Shown: piece after piece, positions 45,387 to 56,615 of the stretch
Position numbering within the stretch: the stretch's first letter is position 1
Layout: each line of letters begins with the position of its first letter
Assembly (NCBI RefSeq): GCF_016808335.1
Contig: NC_053150.1
Coordinates: 46,961,607-47,025,606 of the forward strand
DNA from: Panicum virgatum
Lineage: Eukaryota; Streptophyta; Magnoliopsida; Poales; Poaceae
Direction: 5' to 3'
DNA: 64,000 nucleotides
Notes under the pieces: generated by a model
Told to the model about the DNA's origin: nothing
Databases searched by the model: none
What the model saw: the letters and a program-made list of their open reading frames with translations, nothing else
Translations under genes and position numbers: made by a program

Positions 45387-45774
45387 ATGTCAGAAATCTA
45401 TGTTTCCAAGTGTTTTATGGGTTAGGGGAAGTTTGTTATGGTCCTCAAGGGGTAGATCTGTCTGAATTTAAGTCGATAACAAAAGTAGTACCTAGAGCAA
45501 GAGAGAGGACTTGGGGTCAATTTGCAAATGGTTATTTAAGGTTTTTTGTCTTAATGAAGAGGAACATGAGCTGTCCGTCAGGGCAGTAATTAATCGAAGT
45601 GAAGTACTGTTTTGGGAGTTGATGCCTTTGGAAGAAACACATAACTGGAGGGACTATGTGAACATTGCTACTCATCGTGGGTTACCACTAGTGTTGTTTG
45701 TTCAAGCTTTTGACAAGGGTGGATCTAGTAGTCAAATAGAAGAGGAAGTCCATGTCCACCAAGATACAACCTAG
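45387..45774 (+). pseudogene. N-terminal fragment of a MULE transposon protein, broken
   Basis: After ATG at 45387 the first codons (MSEIYVSKCFMG) end in a stop. The continuing frame from about 45490 encodes RERTWGSICKWLFKVFCLNE, then ELSVRAVINRSEVLFWELMP and NWRDYVNIATHRGLPLVLFV, the standard N-terminal region of grass Mutator-type transposon proteins. The frame is cut at 45774 by the LTR that follows, and no transposase domain remains. Confidence 0.6.
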
Positions 45775-47464
45775 TGTAAGCATCTAGGCCCTCAAGGTAT
45801 GTTTTGGTGATTAATGACAACCATTATTGTGACTAATGAGTTTGTGCAGCTTAATAGATCATTATCGCTCATTTGGTCATATGTCAAAAGAGGCCCCTCA
45901 TTTCATTATTCAAAAAGGCGATCTCGGTATTCAACTCAATTTTATGTCAAGACTAAGGATCTTTCTAGTCCTAAGTGTCATAAGGTTGAGAAGGACACTT
46001 AGGTTAGTATAGGTTTTACAGTTTTGTAGTGATCGCACTATTAAGAGGGGTTAAGGCTAAGTAACTTGAGCATGGACATGATCATTTGAAAATGGATGCA
46101 CACTATGGTCACTCAGGTTTCTAGAAGTTCAAATAAGTGGTTCTCAAACTATATCTCAAGAATATTTGGATTTCATTCAAGACTCAAATCAGAAAAGACA
46201 AAATCAGAAAAAGTCTATACACCGGTTTAACCGACGCTCTCAATTCTCTATACGTCGGTTAAACGAAGTCAGCAGAGTCTGGACAAATTCAATACACCGG
46301 TTAAACCGACGTGTTTGAAATTAACGTCGGTGCATTAGTCCAGAGTTGGTTTTTCCAGGGTATTTCAAGTTCTATACACCGGTTAAACCGACGCTGTTTA
46401 AATCAAGACGTCGGTGCAATTGACCAGTGAGATGGTTTTTCAGAGGAATTCAAAAGTTGTACTCACCGGTTAAACCGACGATAGGTTTGAGTTAACGTCG
46501 GTGCAGTTGTCCAGAGACTTGGTTTTTTTTTTCAGTTGATCAGTGGACAACTACACTCACCGGTTAAACCGATGATACGTCGGTTAATCTGCCCAAGTGG
46601 TAACGGCTAGTTTTTCAGAAGTGGCAGTTTACATTCACCTGTTAAACCGACGATGACTATTGGAGGGACGTCGGATTAACCGGCGCTACGCAGTTTTCTG
46701 GCAGTTTTTCTCTAACGGCTCTATTTGTGTGAGCTGCCTATATATACCCCTCCAATGGGTCATTTCGCCCACTCTTGACACCAGGCAACATCCATACACT
46801 CATACTATAGTCAAGAGCCACCTTGAGCTTCATCATTTACATACTTGTGCATTCAATCAATCAAGAAGCAAGATTAAGAACTTGAGTAGAGAGAAGCTAG
46901 TGTGCATCCGTTCTTGGTGATCGGTTCTTGCTCAAGTGAAGGCCTTAGCTTGTTACTCTTGGTGATTGGCATCACCTAGGCGATCTTGGTGATCGAGGTG
47001 TTTCTCGCGGAGCTTGCCAAGGATTGTGGGAGCCCGGAGAAGAAGATTGTACGTGGCTTGATCTCCACCACACCTGGATGGTGAATGGAGACTCTTAGTG
47101 AGCGCCCTCGTCTCGGTGACTTGGGAGGTGACAATACTCTTTGTGAGTGTCACAACGTGGATTAGGGGTGTGTGCCAACACATCGATACCACGGGAAAAA
47201 ATCCGGTCGTCTCTTGTCCACTCTCTTTATTCAAGCATTTTCTTTCATGCAATTTACTCATGTGCTTGACTTAGAGATCATAACTTAGCTCTACCTTGCT
47301 AGGCTTTATTTTGTTTTTATCTCTCTTAGCTTGTGTAGGTAGCTTAGTTATCCGGTTGGTGAATTGGTGCCCTACTAGCATTGCATAGGTTAAGGTTGCT
47401 TTACTTTGTTTTAGAAATTGAAAAAGGCCCAATTCACCCCCCTCTTGGTCCATCGATCCTTACA
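45775..47464 (+). mobile_element. Large LTR (1.69 kb) followed by an initiator-Met primer binding site
   Basis: The LTR starts TGTAAGCATCTAGGCCCTC and ends GATCCTTACA. Directly after it, TGGTATCAGAGC (47467-47478) is complementary to initiator tRNA-Met, so this is a 5' LTR. U3 contains about eight copies of CACCGGTTAAACCGACG or its inverse (46215-46690), a TATA box (CCTATATATACC, about 46737) and a leader. Within 50 bp of the primer site the sequence becomes the gag of a Tat-type gypsy, so either the leader of that element was deleted or two different elements were joined. No 3' partner LTR or TSD is in the window. Confidence 0.75.
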
Positions 47465-47507
47465 ATTGGTATCAGAGCCTCGTTGCTCATTTGGATCATT
47501 AGGCTTC

Positions 47508-48120
47508 ATCGCCGGCGAACGTCGTGAAGTACACTGGGGATACGAACCCCGGCGTGTGGCTGGAGGACTACCAGCTTGCATGCCAGGCCGGAGGAGCAAG
47601 CGACGACCGCTTCATCATCCAATACCTCCCCATTTGCTTGGGGGAGAATGTTCGCGCTTGGCTGGATTTCTTGCCCGCCGACTCCATCGGCAGCTGGGCA
47701 GATCTCCGAAAAGTGTTTATCGGCAACTTTCAAGGCACGTACGTACGCCCTGGCAACTCTTGGGACCTCAAGAACTGCAAGTAGGAGCCCAGCGAGTCCC
47801 TGCACGACTACATCCAGCGCTTCTCCAAGCAGTGCAACTCACTGCCGGGCGTCGTCGACGCCGATGGCATCGGCGCATTCCTCAACGGAACGCACTGCAA
47901 GACCCTGGTCCACAAACTAGGGTGCCAGAAGCCGCGCACCACGCCTCTGGCGAGGAGGCGGTCGGGGCAGTCTTCGAGCGCGACCAGCACGCGGCGAAGG
48001 AAAAGCGGCGTGACCGCAACATGCCTTCCTGGAGCCGCGAGGACAGGAAGAACTAGAAGAACCGCCGACCTCCCGCCGCCGGCGAGGTCGCAGTGACCGA
48101 GCGCCAAGACAAGCGCCCGC
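47508..48120 (+). pseudogene. gag of the outer Tat-lineage gypsy, broken
   Basis: Encodes KYTGDTNPGVWLEDYQLACQ followed by FIIQYLPICLGENVRAWLDF and SWADLRKVFIGNFQGTYVRP, the capsid-type core of plant gypsy gag. An in-frame TAG follows at 47782-47784, the frame then continues with ESLHDYIQRFSKQCNSLPG, and a frameshift leads to HASGEEAVGAVFERDQHAAK. Cassandra is inserted at 48121. Confidence 0.8.
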
Positions 48121-49007
48121 TGTAACGTCCCGCCTCCCCGAGGCCGGGCCCGCTTACATCTGGCTGCTTTCTAGGACATAGACTGTCCTCACAGACCAAC
48201 ACCAGTCTTTTCTACACACTTTGTCCTCACTCATGCGCACCCGGGAATAACTTCCCGGTCGGTCACCCATTCCCAAATTGCTCCGGGCCAAGCACGCTTA
48301 ACCTCGGAGTTCTTTGGAGACCTGCTTCCGGAAAAGAAATTGCAACTTGTTGGTATGAGTATCCTATTAATCCTATTAAGCCCTGGGCCGGGGTGTCACA
48401 TACTCACCCCCTTAAGAGACCGACGTCCTCGTCGGTCAATCCCAAGCCAGGAACGTCCTCTCTTGGCCACGTCCCGTACGTCCAGTGCCTGCAGCCCATG
48501 TGCCACGTCTGTGCGTCCAGTGCCAACGGTCCCTGTGCCACGTCCGTGCGTCCAGTGCCAACGGCACATCCCAGATGCCCGCGCACTGACCCGCCACGCG
48601 CCCGTGCACATGTCGGTGGCATCTGCGCCCCCACGCGCCCGTGCTCATGCCTCCGTACTTACGCCCGTACGTGCCCGTGAAACCTCGAGAGTCGGCTCTG
48701 ATACTATTCTGTAACGTCCCGCCTCCCCGAGGCCGGGCCCGCTTACATCTGGCTGCTTTCTTACATCTGGCTGCTTTCTAGGACATAGACTGTCCTCACA
48801 GACCAACACCAGTCTTTTCTGCACACTTTGTCCTCACTCGTGCGCACCCGGGAATAACTTCCCGGTCGGTCACCCATCCCCAAATTGCTCCGGGCCAAGC
48901 ACGCTTAACCTCGGAGTTCTTTGGAGACCTACTTCCGGAAAAGAAATTGCAACTTGTTGGTATGAGTATCCTATTAATCCTATTAAGCCCTGGGCCGGGG
49001 TGTCACA
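48121..49007 (-). mobile_element. Cassandra TRIM retrotransposon, complete, minus orientation
   Basis: Left copy LTR 48121-48400 (280 bp) and right copy LTR 48710-49007 (298 bp; longer by an 18-bp local duplication of TTACATCTGGCTGCTTTC). Both contain the 5S-like control region on the minus strand. Reading the minus strand, the primer site (TATCAGAGCC) lies just inside the right LTR and the purine tract just before the left LTR. A perfect 5-bp duplication CCCGC flanks it (48116-48120 and 49008-49012). It interrupts the gypsy gag. Confidence 0.93.
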
Positions 49008-49667
49008 CCCGCCGAGAAACGACCACTTCAACCAGCTCCTGGAGAAGCCATGCACCAACCATGGCTATTGTGATATGATGAAGCGCCTCCTCCACAGGCC
49101 AGCCAAGACCGACGGCGACGACCGCGACAAGCGGCTTGACGCCGGCCAGGACAAAGAGAAGCCAGCGGAGGGAGAGTTCCTGGACGTGGATTGGTGCTTG
49201 GTGATCATCGGCGGCCTGGAGGACGAATGCTCCAGACGACTGCAGAAGGTTCGACTCCACAAGGTATGTGCTGCCGCAAGTTCCATTCCTAGAAAGTTAA
49301 AGTGGGCATCCACGCCCATTGTTTTCGATTAGGACGACCATCTGGCCAGCATTCCTCGGCCTGGGAGCTACCCTCTCGTCATTGACCCTGTGATCAGCAA
49401 CATGCGCCTGTCCAAGGTGCTGATGGACGGGGGTAGCAGCCTCAAAATCCTCTATTTGGAAACTCTAGAAGCCATGGGAATCCCGCAGGGCTGCTTGTGA
49501 GAGTCCCTCTTCCCCTTCTACGGCATCCTGCCGGGCATGAAGGCGTACCCGGTCAGCAACATCGACTTGCCGGTCACGTTTGGCAGCAAAGCCAACTTCC
49601 GCACCGAGACCCTCACATTTGAGGTGGTGGACTGGAAGGGGATTTACCATCCCCTCCTCGGGCGTCC
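49008..49667 (+). pseudogene. gag end and aspartic protease of the outer gypsy, left part
   Basis: After the Cassandra, DHFNQLLEKPCTNHGY and the ECSRRLQKVRLHKVCAA region resume the gag-pol reading; the protease shows RLSKVLMDGGSSLKILYLET (active-site Asp in LMDGGS) and ends TFEVVDWKGIYHPLLGRP. Stops occur at about 49330 and 49498. The coding sequence is split at 49668 by the Athila-like element and resumes at 55416 in the same frame (ALGRP then AYAKF). Confidence 0.82.
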
Positions 49668-50764
49668 TGTTGGCGTTTCTTACGCTCAATAAAATATGGA
49701 TTCCGCAAGCACACAAAATCACCGCTGTAGCACTTCACCTTGGAGTATTCCAGGGTATCGTATATTACCTCAGGAAAGCACTATGGTTAAAGGGTATCGA
49801 AGAATCGAATGACAAACTTTACTAGGGATATCAACCGGCTAACTTAGTGGGGGTAAGCCTGATATGATAGGATAAGATAATGGCCAACGATGACTGTTTG
49901 ACACAGGAGACTCTAATCCTTAGAGAGGTAAGCAGCTGGGAGGACAACGAGCGAGAAAGACCCCTAAAACACTTCTAAACTATCGAGCTAGCCTCTCTAG
50001 ACTAAACCTTGCTTCTAACTAGTTATCGGGAACCTAGAGCTTACTTCGACGGCTGGAAGAGGAAGGACTTCAGAAAGGGATGAGAAGGGAGTCCAACGGC
50101 AACCTGCAACTACTGCTATGAAAACACCCGAACGTGGTGGACTACAAAGAACGGATAGGGCTGTCACCACCTACCGACTACCACAACGGTTCCGTGGGGT
50201 GAAATACACTTTATAGCTAACACTAAGACTAGACACCACGTCTGTACTCGGTGTTAGGATTTCTCTTGTTGCGAACAAGAGAAATCCCTCTCAACCGAGA
50301 GCACTAACTTGAGATACTCTAGTCCGGGCGAGAAAACTCGTAAGGTAAGATCTCGATAAACAAGATAGGTACAAAGCCTAAGCTAGAGAATTACTTCCTC
50401 ACACTAGTAAGATAACTTGGAAAGGTAAATATATGCGGAAAGTAAAGCTAACTCGAAAAGATAAATAAGATTACTTAAATTGATAAATATCAAAGGAAAA
50501 GATACAAGAGCTTATACCCGACTTCCGATGACGACTCTGGAATCCCGAGACAAGCTCGACTCGACTCTAACTCCCAGACTACCTAACCTACTCTAGAAAC
50601 TAAAAGTGAGAAGAGAGAACTCCTTTGGTGTGTGTTGAGAGTGAGGGTGTTGCTCTCTATTTATAGAGCTCCAAGGTCGGTATTTGGGCTAGCGTCAGTT
50701 GCAAGCAGTTGTGGCGGTTGTGCTTAACTTCCACATCAGAACTGAGCTTGAGACGCCGCAAAGT

Positions 50765-51284
50765 CCCATTTTTCGCTTGATAGCTTCCACGTTAAATGGA
50801 TTGCTTAGCCAGGTGTTGACGGGCACCTCTTATTCTTCATCTACTACCAATAAATGTAGGAGTTAAGGTGCAATCCATCTTATGGTGTGCTTGGCCTCCA
50901 CCGGGAAGGAGTTCGACGCTGAAAATAGCTTGCGGGTCGAATATTGATGATATCCGGGGGAATACTACGTTAGTTGCTAATTGTTTATATTTTTAGAAAA
51001 TTTAACTATAATATATTCTTTGAAATTTTGTTTTGAGGGTGGTGGTCTATGCTTCAGCTCTCCACCAAAAAAATTTCATTAAAATCGGACACCGAACGTG
51101 GAAAATACGCTCGTTTTAGCAAACTAGTCCCATTTTTCGCGTGCTAGTTTCCACGTTAAATGGATTGCTTAGCCAGGTGTTGACGGGCACCTCTTATTGT
51201 TCATCTACTACCAATAAATGTAGGAGTTAAGGTGCAATCCATCTTATGGTGTGCTTGGCCTCCACCGGGAAGGAGTTCGACGCT
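50765..51284 (+). repeat. Two 156-bp direct repeats in the left Athila-like LTR
   Basis: The segment from CCCATTTTTCGC to GAGTTCGACGCT occurs at 50765-50920 and 51129-51284 with a few differences, separated by about 208 bp. The right LTR lacks this whole 520-bp block, having a direct join at the same place, so it is an insertion or duplication private to the left LTR. Confidence 0.85.
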
Positions 51285-51639
51285 TCCCGTCATCTGGCCA
51301 CTGACTTTTTGTGGACGGTTTGGATTGTCTCCTGGAAGTCGGTGGAAGACGATTGGGTCCAAAGCATGTGATTGTTAGGCCGGCCGGTCTCCCTTAGGCC
51401 GGCCGGCTTGGGTTTGGCTCATCTCGGCCCTCCGTTTCACCGACGCATCAATCAACGGTTGCACATTCTTACTCAAGGCGGTTTTGGTCTTGAAACTGCG
51501 TTTGGACACTGAAAGTGGACCCAACCTTCCATTGCTCAAGCCTTTCGGTCTTTGTTTGTGAATTTGGACGAAAGATTGGCTTGGATTTGTGCTCATGATC
51601 ACTTTGGCAAAGTTTCATGGAATGGTATGTTGAGGTGCC

Positions 51640-52987
51640 AGGCCAGCCTCCTATTCAGGTTCCTATCTCAGAGTTTTTGCAAGTTTTTTCAAAAGTGGTT
51701 TAAGGTTCCCCGATGGTACTCTCAAGTCGCTCAAGGTGTATGATCCTCACTATGGTCGGACAATTTGACCATCTTCTTCCTACTCTAGGGCTGATATGTG
51801 GAGTTTTGGGTAGGAAGAGTGTAGCATACCTTAGTTATCTGTGTTGCCGAGCCAAAAAGTGGTTCGTAAGAGGTTGGTACTCGATCAAATCCTGATCTTA
51901 TGGAAGGTGAAGTGTTCAGGAGAGAGGGATGACATGGACTCACACTTAGAACATTTGTGGTCTTTTTTATTTGAGCTCCTTATTTCAACTCTTTTGAGTG
52001 GAGGTATAGGTCTTGTCTCTCTTTTTTTTTCTCATTGCTTCAGCTCCAGTTTTTTTAAGAAGATGACCCACACTCCATAAGTACAGAGTTATTGTAACGT
52101 CCCGCCTCCCCGAGGCCGGGCCCGCTTACATCTGACAGCTTTCTAGGACATAGACTGCCCTCACAGACCAACACATGTCTTTTCTGCAAACTTTGTCCTC
52201 ACTCGTGCGCACCCGGGAATAACTTCCCGGTCGGTCACCCATCCCCAAATTGCTCCGGGCCAAGCACGCTTAACCTCGGAGTTCTTTGGAGATCGGCTTC
52301 CGGAAAAGAAGTTGCAACTTGTTGGTATGATTATCCTATTAATCCTATTAAGCCCTGGGCCGGGGTGTCACAGTTATTGGAAGGGAGCATTGCTTGGATA
52401 GACCATTCGAGATGTATAGATTCACTGTAGAGATATTGGGTTTTGTTGTGAGGGAATTGTCTAGCGAAGGTGGATATCAATACCCGGAGTAGGTAATTGA
52501 CATGCCAGACATTTTGAGGCTAGCAAAACAATGGGTACGCAAAGGAGAAAGATCGGTAGATGACAAGTACCTTCCTCGAACGAACTCACCATTCGGCAAA
52601 GCTCAAAATAACTCAAGATAGCTTATATCGGTTCATATGATAAAACTTTATGGCTCTGGGTAGGACATGTAAACCAAAGGGGAATTATTTACCATGTTTT
52701 ATTTTAAAGAAATTCCGAGAGGTTCCCTACTAGAGCATGCAGTTTTATTCCGGTTCGGGCTATCTCAAATCTCACAACAACTTAGACTTGCAAATCAAGC
52801 TCATGCTCCCACACAACCAGATTTTAGTGGAACTGCTTATGTGTCAACTAGTTCAAGTACTAGGAGAGTAAATAGTTGTAAACAAGGCACTTGCAAAGCA
52901 TGGACAGAGCAACTATTCATCATCTCCATGATAAGAGCTTACACGGATTTCCACACATATGAGTTGGGAGTTTTATTCAAAGCATGA
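51640..52987 (+). pseudogene. Degraded ORF on the plus strand inside the Athila-like element
   Basis: Disconnected plus-strand frames encode protein-like stretches (KSLKVYDPHYGRT, FTVEILGFVVRELSSEGGYQ, FKEIPRGSLLEHAVLFRFGL) with many stops. They run opposite to the element. A Cassandra solo LTR splits them at 52093. This may be an antisense accessory ORF, known in some plant gypsy lineages, but I cannot name a domain. Confidence 0.35.
52093..52372 (-). mobile_element. Cassandra solo LTR
   Basis: A 280-bp LTR identical in plan to the other Cassandra LTRs (TGTAACGTCCCGCC start, GGGTGTCACA end, 5S-like region on the minus strand) is flanked by a perfect duplication GTTAT (52088-52092 and 52373-52377). 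With no internal part, it is a recombination product. Confidence 0.93.
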
Positions 52988-53438
52988 AACATTTTTTTGT
53001 GTGTTTTAATTAATTAATTTATTTCTTGTTTTTATTTTATTTTGTATTTTTACTTATTTTTTGAGTTTTTTGAATGATTTAAACTAACTAATCAACTTTT
53101 TTTAGGACACAATATGAAATGATAGGTCAGATGACTTAACTGGATACATTGGCACCCCCCAAGCTTGAATGAAGCTCAGTAGGTTTGCCATCTTGGTCGA
53201 TTTTTTTTGTATGCAATGTAAAGTGAAAAGAATGCATTTGTGAGAATTTAAATATGCCATGATGAGAAAAGGAAGACTACGCAAGAAGATAAACTATCCT
53301 ATATGCAAATGCAAGAATGGATAACTACCACGTACCTCATGGCAAGGGCTCGAGTTTCTCGTCTTGAGCAAGACTATCCATACTTTGGGTTTGGTCGTCG
53401 TCACCTGATGGAGACATTGGTGGCGACTCATTCTTCTG

Positions 53439-53960
53439 CTACACCTTCCGTGTAGGCAGAGGTACTTCGATCTCTTTCTTCCCAAATTCTAGAAAATTCC
53501 TACGTTGGATATTCCGCTTCGCGTTCTGTTGGTTATACACCTTAATCTCCTCTCGAGTTCGAAGATTCTCCACGAATTCGGTGAGGGAATACGGCTTCTC
53601 CAGCTCTTTCATGGATTCCTTCCGGTTGAAACTTTTGATTTGTGAGCATTGTTCATCCTTCTGTCTGAAACCGAATCTCACCTTCTGCCCATTGATGTTG
53701 AGTTGGATTACTCCAACTCCCGCATCAATGTGTGCAGTTGTCATGCTCAAGAATGGCCTCCCCAATATGAGAGGGATCTCAATGTCGACTTCCATGTCGA
53801 GAATGACAAAATCAACGGGGACAAAGAAATTCCGTATTTTCACCGGAATATCCTTGGCGATCCCCACGAGATGACGAACTGATTGGTCTGCTAGCTGCAA
53901 ACACAAGGCAGTAGGAGCAAGCACATGATGGTTAAGTTTATCATAAATTACCTTTGACAT
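53439..53960 (-). pseudogene. Retroviral-type aspartic protease region of the Athila-like element
   Basis: A 173-codon minus-strand frame encodes LQLADQSVRHLVGIAKDIPV, KIRNFFVPVDFVILDMEVDI and IPLILGRPFLSMTTAHIDAG, the end of the protease domain typical of Athila/gypsy pol, followed by a charged linker. The active-site DTGS part upstream has been lost at the junction with the right LTR (about 53985), and the RT that should follow is missing. Downstream on the minus strand the AGCTTGGGGGGTGCC motif near 53150 is also typical of this lineage. Confidence 0.75.
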
Positions 53961-55415
53961 GACGCTGATGCTTGCTCACAATCGCAAAGAGCGAGAAAGA
54001 CCCCTAAAACACTTCTAAACTATCAAGCTAGACTCTCTAGACTAAACCTTGCTTCTAACTAGTTATCGGGAACCTAGAGCTTACTTCGGCGGCTGGAAGA
54101 GGAAGGACTTCAGAAAGGGATGAGAGGGGAGTCCAACGGCAACCTGCAACTACTGTTATGAAAACACCCGAACGTGGAGGACTACAAAGAACAGATAGGG
54201 TTGTCACAACCTACCGACTACCACAACGGTTCCGTGGGGTGGAACACACTTTCTAGCTAACACTAAGCCCAGACACCATGTCCGTACTCGGTGTTAGGAT
54301 TTTTCTTATCGCGAACAAGAGAAACCCCCCTCAACCTAGAGCACTAACTTAAGATACTCTAGTCCGGGCGAGAAAACCTGTAAGGTAAGATCCCAATAAA
54401 CTAGATAGGTACAAAGTCTAAACTAGAGAATTACTTTCGCACACAAGTAAGATAACTTGGAAAGGTAAATAAATGTGAAAAGTAAAGCTGCCTCGAAAAG
54501 ATAAAGAAGATTACTTAAATTGATAAATATCAAAGGAAAAGATACAAGAGCTTATACCCGACTTCCGATGACGACTCCAGAATCTCGAGACAAGCTCGAC
54601 TCGACTCTAACTCCCAGACTACCTAACCTACTCTAGAAACTAAAAGTGAGAAGAGAGAACTCCTTTGGTGTGTGTTGAGAGTGAGGGTATTGTTCTCTAT
54701 TTAAAGTGCTCCAAGGTTGGTATTTGGGCTAGCGTCAGTTGCAAGCAATTGTGGCAGTTGTGCTTAATTTCCACTCCAAAACTGAGCTTGAGACGCCACA
54801 AAGTGGGGCCAGCCGGCCTCCCCTTGGCCGGCCGGTCTGGGGATCCCGTCATCTGGCCACCGACTTTTTGTGGACGGCTTGGATTGTCTCCTGGAAGTCG
54901 GTGGAAGAGTATTCGGTCCAAAGCACGTGATTGTTAGGCCAACCGGCCTCCCTTAGGCCGGCCGGCCTGGGTTTGGCTCCTCTCGGCCCTCTATTTCACC
55001 GACGCATCAATCAATGGTTGCACATTCTTGCTCAAGGCGGTTTTGGTCTTGAAACTGCGTTTGGACACTGAAAGTGGACCCAACCTTCCATTGCTCAAGC
55101 CTTTCAGTCTTTTTTTGTGAATTTGGACGAAACCAAATTGGATTGGCTTGGATTTGTGCTCATGATCACTTTGGTAAAGTTTTGTGGCATGGTATGTTGA
55201 GGTGCCAGGCCGGCCGGCCTTGGATAGGCCGGTCGGCCTGGTATTTTGTCCATTTTTCCTGATTTTTGGTACACTATTTCTTGCGACCACAACTCATCCA
55301 AAACGTGTTGCACTTGTTAGAAATAATCAAAATATGTATGGAATATGGTGTAAAGCTCATGTTATTCCCGAGAAGTTGATGATCAAAATAGAAAATAATG
55401 GCCGTCAACACGCCC

Positions 55416-56615
55416 CGCCTACGCCAAGTTCATGGTGGTGCCCAACTACACCTACCTCAAGCTCAAGATGCCGGGCCCGAACGGGGTCATCTCCGTGAGC
55501 GGCTCCTTCGAGCACCGGCTGAGCTTGGTCAGCTTCGCGCCACAACTCCCGAGTGTCGTCCTGACCCTGGTAAGCATAGCCAGGCACCGGCCTTCGTCTC
55601 AACCGACGAGACCAAGACTGTCGCGGTCGACGACGCCGACCTAACCAAGACGGTGCGTATCAGCTCCCAGCTGCCGGCCAAATAGGAACACGTGCCCATC
55701 GACTTTCTTCGCGCCAACAAGGACACTTTTGCCTGGAAGCCGTCCGACATGCCGGGCATACCTAGGGAGGTTGCCAAGCACAAACTCCGCATTTTGCCGG
55801 GATCCAAGCCCGTCCAGGAACGACTGCGCCGTTTCAACGATGAGAGGCGTAGGGCCATAGGAGAGGAGATAGCTAAGCTATTAGCTGCCGGCTTCATCAA
55901 AGAAGTCTACCACTCCGACTGGCTGTCTAATCCAGTCCTTGTAAAAAAGAAAACTGGTTAATGGAGGATGTGTGTTGATTACACCAGCCTGAACAAGGCT
56001 TGCCCCAAAGACCCTTTTTCTTTGCCTAGAATAGATCCGATAATCGACTCTACCTCCGGGTGCGAGATCTTATCCTTTCTAGACGCTTACTTGGGCTATC
56101 ACTAGATAGCGATGAAGGAATCCGACCAGCTCGCGACATCCTTCGTCACGCCGTTCGGCTCGTACTGCTACGTATCAATGCCTTTCGGTCTCAAGAATGC
56201 AGGGGCAACATACCAGCGATGCATGCAAGCCTGCTTTTCCGACCAGATCAACCCGCCAATTGACCCCGACCGGCCGGACCCACCTCGGGCGACGGTCGCG
56301 GTCTATGTTGATGACATCATTGTCAAAACACCGCGCGCGGATGACCTGGTCGCCACCCTAAGCGCCACGTTCGCAAATCTTAGGAAGTTCAACATCAAGT
56401 TGAATCCTAAGAAATGCACGTTCGGCGTGCCTAAGGGCAAACTACTAGGATACATGGTGTCCGAGCGTGGCATCGAAGCCAACCGCGACAAAATCGCGGC
56501 CATCACCAACATGGGGCCCATCCGTGGTCTCAAGGGCGTCCAGAGGTTAACCGGGTGCCTGGCGGCACTCAACCGATTCACCGCCCGGATGGGAGAGTGA
56601 GGCCTGCCGCTATAC
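55416..56615 (+). pseudogene. Reverse transcriptase region of the outer Tat-lineage gypsy
   Basis: Starts with AYAKFMVVPNYTYLKLKMPG, the protease end. RT follows: FAWKPSDMPGIPREVAKHKL, ERLRRFNDERRRAIGEEIAK, then WRMCVDYTSLNKACPKDPF, FVTPFGSYCYVSMPFGLKNA and the catalytic VAVYVDDIIVKT (about 56299-56334). Stops interrupt at about 55684, 55960 and 56104, and at 56598. The element is therefore inactive. Confidence 0.9.

Larger units (their letters stand above)
49668..55410 (-). mobile_element. Athila-like gypsy element, internally deleted, minus orientation
   Basis: The insert begins TGTTGGCGTTTC and ends GGCCGTCAACA, flanked by CGTCC (49663-49667) and CGCCC (55411-55415), a 5-bp duplication with one substitution. 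Removing it restores LLGRP-AYAKF of the outer element. Its two LTRs share long homology (about 49944-51650 with 53988-55230). The left copy lacks the end present at 55230-55410 and the right copy lacks the end present at 49668-49943, so each LTR/internal junction has been deleted. A protease remnant on the minus strand (53439-53960) sets the orientation. No RT or integrase remains. Confidence 0.8.
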
